Below the pieces are notes generated by a model. The model saw nothing but the letters and a program-made list of their open reading frames with translations. It had not been told where the DNA came from and searched no databases. A DNA stretch of 64,000 nt from Cladorhizidae sp. MBARI D1340-BT2 (Eukaryota; Porifera; Demospongiae; Poecilosclerida; Cladorhizidae): contig JAQNBH010000006.1 of NCBI GenBank assembly GCA_028752905.1, positions 29,244,775-29,308,774 of the forward strand, given 5' to 3'. Numbering within the stretch: position 1 is the first letter of the stretch; each line of letters begins with the position of its first letter. Below are positions 56,601 through 64,000 of the stretch, piece after piece. A program made the translations under genes and the position numbers.

Positions 56601-59600
56601 TACCAACTTGACCTGTGGAGTAACCTGGACTAGGTCTGACCAGGACACTCCTCTTCGTGTGGGCATTGCAGGCATATATAGCATCAAAATAGTATTCCAA
56701 CTCACGAAAACTTTAAAATATAGTGGGAACAAGTAATATGTAAAAAAATAATTAATAAATAAAAGGACATATAGGGTAGGCTTTGATATTTTGCTGTCAT
56801 AACAATCACTCCATTACTGCCTCCACTCTACCATAAGGGACCTCATAAACTTCAGCAATAAAATATTCTTGGATAACAATCCCTACATTACTGCCTCCAG
56901 AAGGGACAGCAAAATTGTGATAAATAACTGATGCTATATAGCAGCACATTTTCTTGCAAAACTTAGCTATAAATCTCTTCATACCTTATGTTAGAGTAAT
57001 CTGAATTTTATCATATTTGTGACATCCCTTGTGGTTGTGGAGGCAGTAATATAGTCCAAGAATATATTATTATTGCTGAAGTTTATAATTATTTGTGAGG
57101 TGACTTGTGGTTGTGTGGAGGCAGTAATGGAGTGATTGATATGACAGTCTAGCTATCATATATTTCCCCAGTTGGGCCTAACGTATTTCCAATGGGCATC
57201 TTTTCTATCATTTGCACATTGTTGCTCAGTACACTTGGTCACAGTAACTTAGTTACCTGCTCAAAACTTTAATGGGATGTAACTCAGGTGCAATCATCTT
57301 GATCATCTGCATCTTCTGGCAATTGTGTGACAAGTGCTTAGCTAAAGGTATAAAAAGTAACATATTATTATCTATATGGTTACAACACTATTCAGTGTCA
57401 ATGTGATAAAATAAATTTCAACTTCAATTAACAAATAAGTAGAATCAATACAGTAATGTTAATTTTGTTTCACGATTTACGAGTTTCTTAATTAAGCTTT
57501 AAAGTTGCGAACAAAATATAATGCTCACTGCTCATAATATGGTATGAGTACATTTTTTCCCATTATTTATCTTAATTCTTACAACCAGTGAGATTGATGT
57601 GTATTTAAAGCCTCATCATCACTTGCACATCCATGTTTACATTTTAATTTGGGATGCTGTGCACTAAACTATTCTTACAACCATAGTAGTCCAGTATTAA
57701 TCCTTTGGTCAGTCGGGCTAAGGTACGCTTTTGCCCTTGGTGAGCACCATTGGCCTCACGTAGTAGCATCTGATGTTCATCACTAGAGAAAAAGACCAGC
57801 CTCTTAACTGTCTCATTTGGATGGTTCATTGTCGGTTGGGTATAAGACATTCTTTCACCTACAATATATTAATATTTTTACAAATGAAGTTTTTAAATAT
57901 TTAAATACAGAATAAATACATCTTGGAATTTCCCATAAAACCTCTCCAGGTAGATGATATCAGTGTCCCAATGACACTGTGATCAGAGGGTCAGAGGTAC
58001 AACAACAGGTTAGGACTGAATTTCAGCCAGATCGGATTGTTACTACTACTACTACTCTACTACTACTACTACTGAAAAAATCTTTATTAATGCAAATGTC
58101 TGGGAGGTCGAGAAAACTCATTGAAAGTTGATTTTGAGAGACTTTTTTTCTCTCTTCACTCTGGTGGTGGTGGCGATAGTCATGATAGGGTGTGGATGGG
58201 TCAAAAATGGGGCAGATATGGCTGGAAACGGTCTGGAAGGTCGGGAAAACTCATGTTTTTTTAGGGGGATTAGTACTTATAATTATCAAGGCATTATATA
58301 AATAATTATGGCACTCGTTTGTGTTTTGAATGTCCAGATCGAAAATGAATTTTCTGAACCTTATCCCAGATAAGGCTGCTAGCGTCAATTTCCTTCAATA
58401 GCAGGGGGTACTCCACAAACCCCGTTATTGCAGCAACAACCATGCAATGACTTTGGAACTTTGTGACAAAGGAGACAGATGGAGGTGTCACCATCGAGGT
58501 TGTCGAGAGCAGAAGGGGTTGCGAGTAGGCACGTGACTTGAGAAATACAAGCTGACTTACAGAAAGATTATCGTATTTATTTATTGCTGGTCGAGCTTAC
58601 TACTACCAAATTTTCCGATCATGAAATTGACACTGATTTGTAATTGACATTGATTTGTAATTTAGCCACAGGTAAATAACAAACAATTGCCATAATTATT
58701 ATCGCAATGAACTATTGGGTACAGAGGAACTTGCTAATTTGTGAGAAGTAGATGTAATTTACAGAAGCTCTTTGTTGGCATGTCTTAAAGTGCACACAGG
58801 ATAGAATGTTGGTATTTGTAGAATGTTGGCATTTGTTCTGAATACTTATGTTATCTGAATGCCAATGATTTGGATAAAGATTAACATACCAAGAGGTGTC
58901 AATTCTTTTTCTTATTCCACTCTGCTCCTTCGCACTCATGTCACAACTGTATTTTCCATTCTTAAGGAAATATTCGATCTTCGCAGATATACTGCAGGGT
59001 CCTTCTCTGTCCTCACCATCACAATTCAGCTCCACACGAGGGACAAATTTGGCAGCTGACTTTATTGATGCGCGGTTTATTAATTTTGTGATGCTGCACT
59101 TGCATGGTGTAGCAAAAGGGACAAATATGGCAGTGGGACTAATATGGCACGACACCGGCTTGTGGCGGGCCAGATGAATCTTTGGAGTGGTGTGTATAAA
59201 AATTATGATAACTTCATAATTAAATAACCAAATATTCTGAAACATTACAAAGTGAAAGATTCACTGTTTAACTATAGTATGAGTAAGTTAAATAATAATA
59301 ATAAATAAAAAAATTTAAAAACACAGTCAGGGTCCCCCTTAATAAAACAAGATATAAAACACAAACCGGAAATAACAACAGCCATGGTCACAACAAGGGT
59401 ACACACCTGTCCCTAGCTACAATAAAAATAATTCTGCATACTCCTCTTCCTCTCCTCAAGGTAGACCCCAAAAAGCTGAAGACAAGCAGGACACTCAGGC
59501 ACAAGGGACACAAAAGAAACCAGAACCTAAAACCAACAAACCAATCCAACAAACCAACCCAAGAAACATATAAAAGGATTTCTACGAAACACACATTTAC

Positions 59601-60333
59601 TAAGGCACACACCGCCATAAGTGTGCACCCCAAAATGAAGAAGTCTCTCATGAATTTAAATGAATTAAGAGATTAAAATAACATCATAGATCAAAATATT
59701 ATCAAGTGTAATGCATCTTTCTCTCTTGAAAGAGAAAGTACTCCAGTTTCATCATATCAGTAATCACCTACAAGCCTTGACCCTCCCTCCCTCTAGGGAA
59801 TGTTTATCCTCAGTTTATCAGTTTATCAGTTTCTAAGTTTTTTTTCTTCTTTCTGTTCTAGCCCAAACAAAACCTGCACCATCATGCATCATCCACATTC
59901 CAATCCAACACTCTGTAATACACACAACACCCATTTACTATATATAGCATCATTCACACCATCCACCATGCAATCACAAAAGTGTGAATATGTGCTTACC
60001 ACTTTTTATAAGCACCAACAAGCATTGAGTACCTCATTCTTAGCATAGACAAAGATACCTCCAAATATTTGCCAAATAAAAATATATTGATCTCGCTGTC
60101 AAATAACTTTTTAAGACAACCATATTTACATCAATAAGTCCTCTACCATGTCCCGCCATTGCTCAGCACATTGAAAACTCTCTCCCTGGGGAGCAGGAGG
60201 ATATCTAGAGGATGGATGCACCAACGCAGGATAGATTACCACTCCCCCATAGGTGGCCCCTCCCACTGGTCCCCATCTATATACCACACTATCACTCATT
60301 CACAGGCAAGAACAAGATAATCACGTTCTGGAT
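53685..60333 (-). repeat. Palindrome arm C
   Basis: Near-identical reverse complement of B and direct copy of A. Its left boundary 'agtaaaggtcgag' is preceded by 50 bp (53636-53684) that differ from the sequence beside A. Confidence 0.9.
53950..59245 (-). pseudogene. Copy C of the integrase-like gene
   Basis: Minus-strand exons: N-terminal block 59147-58891, finger halves 57858-57644 and ~57345-57258, core 55782-55560, core end 55286-55086, post-core ~54360-54146 and ~53985-53912. The last keeps 7 bp that A lacks ('KIRLKIEEAKAKHKAYFDSK'), so C preserves this exon better. It shares with B the Glu-to-Lys change and 'DQVREF'. No GPY exon follows within the 50 bp before the gap. Confidence 0.7.
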
Positions 60334-60957
60334 AGATTATGTCTAGGGGACTGGTTATGGTATACTGGGCTGGGATTATGTCTAGGGGCTGGGTTATGGT
60401 ATACTTGGCAGGGATTATGTCTAGGGGCTGGTTTATGGTATACTGGGCAGGGATTATGTCTAGGGGCCTGGTTATGGTACACTGGACGCAGGGATTATGT
60501 CTAGGGGCTGTGTTATGGTATACTGGGCAGGGTTGATGTCTAGGGGCCTGGTTATGGTATACTGGGCAGGGTTATGTCTGGTTTGGTTCCAGCTATGGCA
60601 CCCTGTGGTGGAGTGGGGGACAGGCATGATGGCCAACCCGAGGATACAATCATTGTTAATTATGAGCTGTAGGCTGGAACCTGAAGCCAAGGGAGTACCA
60701 CACTACCCAGTTGAAAGAACATATCCTCCAATGTAGGCATATGAATTTTCTCTGGAGTCTGCATATTTCTGTGCTAGAGGAAGCTATCTGATGTGTTGGT
60801 TTATTTGTCAGTCAGTTATTTTGGTAGGCTGTTTTGGATTGACGCAGAGTATCCTTCCTAGAAGTAGAAATTCTCTAGTATATTTATTGCTAAAGGTGGT
60901 AGTGTTAGTGTTGTGCGTGCATGTATCAACTTGGTGTTTTCAGTGTTGCTGGAGATA
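60334..60957. other. C/D palindrome spacer with expanded 35-bp VNTR
   Basis: Reverse complement of the A/B spacer, but with about seven VNTR units (60340-60575) rather than five, accounting for its extra ~80 bp (624 versus 544). Confidence 0.85.
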
Positions 60958-63900
60958 ATCCAGAACGTGATTATCTTCTTCTTGCCTGTGAATGAGTGAT
61001 AGTGTGGTATATAGATGGGTAGCAGTGGGAGGGGCCACCTGTGGGGAAGGGGTAATATGTCCTGCATTGGTGCATCCAACCTCTAGATATCCTCCTGCTC
61101 CCCAGGGAGAGAGTCTTCAATGCTGAGCAATGGCGGGACATGATAGAGGACTTATTGATGTAATATGGTTGTCTTCAAAAAGTTATTTGACAGCGAGATC
61201 AATATATTTTTATTTGGCAAATATTTGGAGGTATCTTTGTCTATGCTAAGAATGAGGTACTCAATGCTTGTTGGAGCTTATAAAGAGTGGTAAGCACATA
61301 TTCACACTTTTGTGATTGCGTGGTGGATGGTGTGAGTGATGCTATATATAGTAAGTGGGTGTTGTGTGTATTACAGAGTGTTGGATTGGAATGTGGATGA
61401 TGCATGATGGTGCAGGTTTTGTTTGGGCTAGAACAGAAAGAAAACAAACAAACTTAGAAAGTGTTAAACTGATAAACTGAGGATAAACATTGCCTAGGGG
61501 GAGGGAGGGTCAAGGCTAGTAGGTGATTACTGATATGATGAAACTGGAGTACTTTCTCTTTCAAGAGAGAAAGATGGATTACACTTGATAATATTTTAAT
61601 CTATGATGTTATTTTAATCTCTTAATTCATTTAAATTCATGAGAGACTTCTTCATTTTGGGGTGCACACTTATGGCGGTGTGTGCCTTGGTAAATGTGTG
61701 TTTTGTAGAAATCCTTTTATATGCTTCTTGGGTTGGTTTGTTGGATTGGTTTGTTGGTTTTAGGTTCTGGTTTCTTTTGTTTCCCTTTTGCCTGAGTGTC
61801 CTGCTTGTCTTCAGCTTTTTGGGTTCTACCTTGAGGAGAGGAAGAGGAGTATGCAGAATTATTTTTATTGTAGCTAGGGACAGAAGTGTACCCTTGTTGT
61901 GACCATGGCTGTTTTTATTTCCGATTTGTGTTTTATATCTTGTTGTATTAAGGGGGACCCTGACTGTGTTTTTATTTTAATTTATTTATTATTATTATTT
62001 AACTTGCTCATACTATAGTTAAACAGTGAATCTATCACTTTGTAAAGTTTCAGAAGATTTGGTTATTTAATTATAATGTTATCATAATTTTTATACACAC
62101 CACTCCAAAGATTCATCTGGCCCGCCACAAGCCGGTGTCGTGCCATATTAGTCCCACTGCCATATTTGTCCCTTTTGCTACACCATGCAAGTGCAGCATC
62201 ACAAAATTAATAAACCGCGCATCAATAAAGTCAGCTGCCAAATTTGTCCCTCGTGTGGAGCTGAATTGTGATGGTGAGGACAGAGAAGGACCCTGCAGTA
62301 TATCTGCGAAGATCGAATATTTCCTTAAGAATGGAAAATACAGTTGTGACATGAGTGCGAAGGAGCAGAGTGGAATAAGAAAAAGAATTGACACCTCTTG
62401 GTATGTTAATCTTTATCCAAATCATTGGCATTCAGATAACATAAGTATGCAGAACAAATGCCAACATTCTACAAATACCAACATTCTATCCTTTAAGACA
62501 TGACAACAAAGAGGTTCTGTAAATCAGATCTACTTCTCACAAATTAGCAAGTTCCTCCCTACCCAATAGTTCATTGCAATAATAATTATGGGCTTGTTTG
62601 TTATTCACCTGAGACTAAATTACAAATCAATGTCAATTACAAATCAATGTCAAGTTCATGATCGGAAAATTTGATAGTAGTAAGCTCGACCAGCAATAAA
62701 TAAATACGATAATCTTTCTGTAAGTCAGCTTGAATTTCTCAAGTCACGTGCCTATCGCAACACCTTCTGCTCTCGACAATCTCGACGGTGACACCTCCAT
62801 CTGTCTCCTTTGTCACAAAGTTCCAAAGTCATTGCGTGGTTGTTGCTGCAATAACGGGGTTTGTGGAGTACCCCTGCTATTGAAGGAAATTGACGCTAGC
62901 AGCCTTATCTGGGATAAGGTTTGACAAGTACAAAAAATTCATTTTCGATCTGGACATTCAAAACACAAACAATTGGGGGAGGGAGAATAAGAATAACATT
63001 CGATTCATTCCAAACATTGGTGGTGGGGGAATAACAAACTAGTGCCATAATTATTTATACAATGCCTTGATAATTTAAGTACTAATCCCCCTAAAAAAGC
63101 ATGAGTTTTCCCGACCTTCCAGACATTTGCATTAATAATAAAAAAATCAGTAGTAGTATTAGTAGAGTAGTAGTAGTAGTAGTAACAATCCGATCTGGCT
63201 GAAATTCAGTCCTAACCTGTATTTTGTACCTCTGACCCTCTGACCACAGTGTCATTGGGACACTGATATCATCTACCTGGAGAGGTTTTATGGGAAATTC
63301 CAAGATGTATTTATTCTGTATTTATATATTTAAAAACTTCATTTGTAAAAATATTAATATATTGTAGGTGAAAGAATGTCTTATACCCAACCCACAATGA
63401 ACTATCCAAATGAGACAGTTAAGCGGCTGGTCCTTTTCTCTAGTGATGAAGACCAGATGCTACTACGTGAGGCCAATGGTGCTCACCAAGGGCAAAAGCA
63501 TACCTTAGCACGACTGACCACAGGATTAATACTAGACTACTATGGTTGTAAGAATAGTTTATTGCACAGCATCTACAATTAAAATGTCAACATGGATGTG
63601 CAAGCGATGATGAGGCTTTAAATACACATCAATCTCACTGGTTGTAAGAAATAAGATAAATAATGGAATTTTTTTTACTCATACCATAATTATTATGAGC
63701 AATGAGCATTATATTTTGTTCGCAACTTTAAAGCTTAATTAAGAAACTCGTAAATCGTGTAACAAAATTAACATTACTGTATTGATTCTACTTATTTTTT
63801 AATTGAAGTTGAAATTTATTATATCACATTGACACTGAATAGTGTTGTAACCATATAGGTAATAATATGTTACTTTTTATACCTTTAGCTAAGCACTCAT

Positions 63901-64000
63901 CACAAGTGCCAGAAGATGCATATGATCAAGATGATTGCACCTGAGTTACATCCCATTAAAGTTTTGAGCAGGTAACTAAGTTACTGTGACCAAGTGTACT
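60958..64000 (+). repeat. Palindrome arm D, runs off the window
   Basis: Near-identical reverse complement of arm A from 47619 downward. It reaches the finger second-half exon (~63890-63971) of the integrase gene at the window edge. Confidence 0.9.
62110..63975 (+). pseudogene. Copy D of the integrase-like gene, partial
   Basis: Contains the N-terminal block 62129-62402, finger first half 63368-63582 (protein identical to copy A) and finger second half ~63890-63971. In the last the first Cys of C-x-x-C has become His, where A has Tyr. The core lies beyond the window. Confidence 0.65.

Overview
The window is animal-like nuclear DNA: AT-rich, with coding stretches broken by short GT-AG introns, almost no long ORFs, many minisatellites, and several classes of eukaryotic mobile element lying in or beside one another. 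The element mix (Gypsy-type elements with integrase ahead of reverse transcriptase, a two-gene PIF/Harbinger, piggyBac, hAT, a CR1/Jockey-like LINE, Penelope-like relics and an intron-split integrase gene) fits an early-branching marine invertebrate. A sponge is my guess, but nothing here proves the species. The only recognisable cellular gene is a fragment like the rRNA methyltransferase FTSJ3/Spb1 (29.8-30.8 kb).

Layout. 0-8.2 kb: minisatellites carrying two clean insertions, a hAT element (1365-3245, perfect 8-bp target duplication) and a candidate solo LTR (5917-6549). 8281-13036: a complete but decayed LTR retrotransposon on the minus strand with both LTRs, a tRNA-Leu-type primer site, gag, protease, integrase remnants, then RT and RNase H, which is the Gmr1-type gene order. 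13-20.9 kb: simple repeats and unrecognised, weakly coding DNA. 20.9-22.5 kb: a rotted LINE. 22.8-25.3 kb: a dead DDE transposase gene split by a 927-bp piggyBac-like insert at TTAA. 25.3-29.7 kb: mostly featureless. 31625-34931: a PIF/Harbinger transposon with a MADF/BESS gene on plus and a 439-codon DDE transposase on minus. 34.9-35.5 kb: a Penelope-like relic. 36.5-38.5 kb: a ~180-bp satellite running into ~1 kb of (ACCT)n. 38.6-40.9 kb: a second gag-protease-integrase fragment with a SCAN-like capsid.

41.0-64.0 kb is one large palindromic complex. A 6.6-kb unit occurs four times in alternating orientation: A (minus) 41062-47619, B (plus) 48164-53535, C (minus) 53685-60333, D (plus) 60958 to the window end. 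A 100-N gap sits between B and C. Each unit carries parts of an intron-split, retrovirus-type integrase gene resembling GIN/KRBA2/Ginger proteins. B is nearly identical to C and A to D, so the right half is the reverse complement of the left half. This is either a recent giant inverted duplication or two haplotypes joined head to head in the assembly.

Most genes here are parasitic and damaged. The Harbinger transposase is the best preserved: its only visible lesion is one splice donor.
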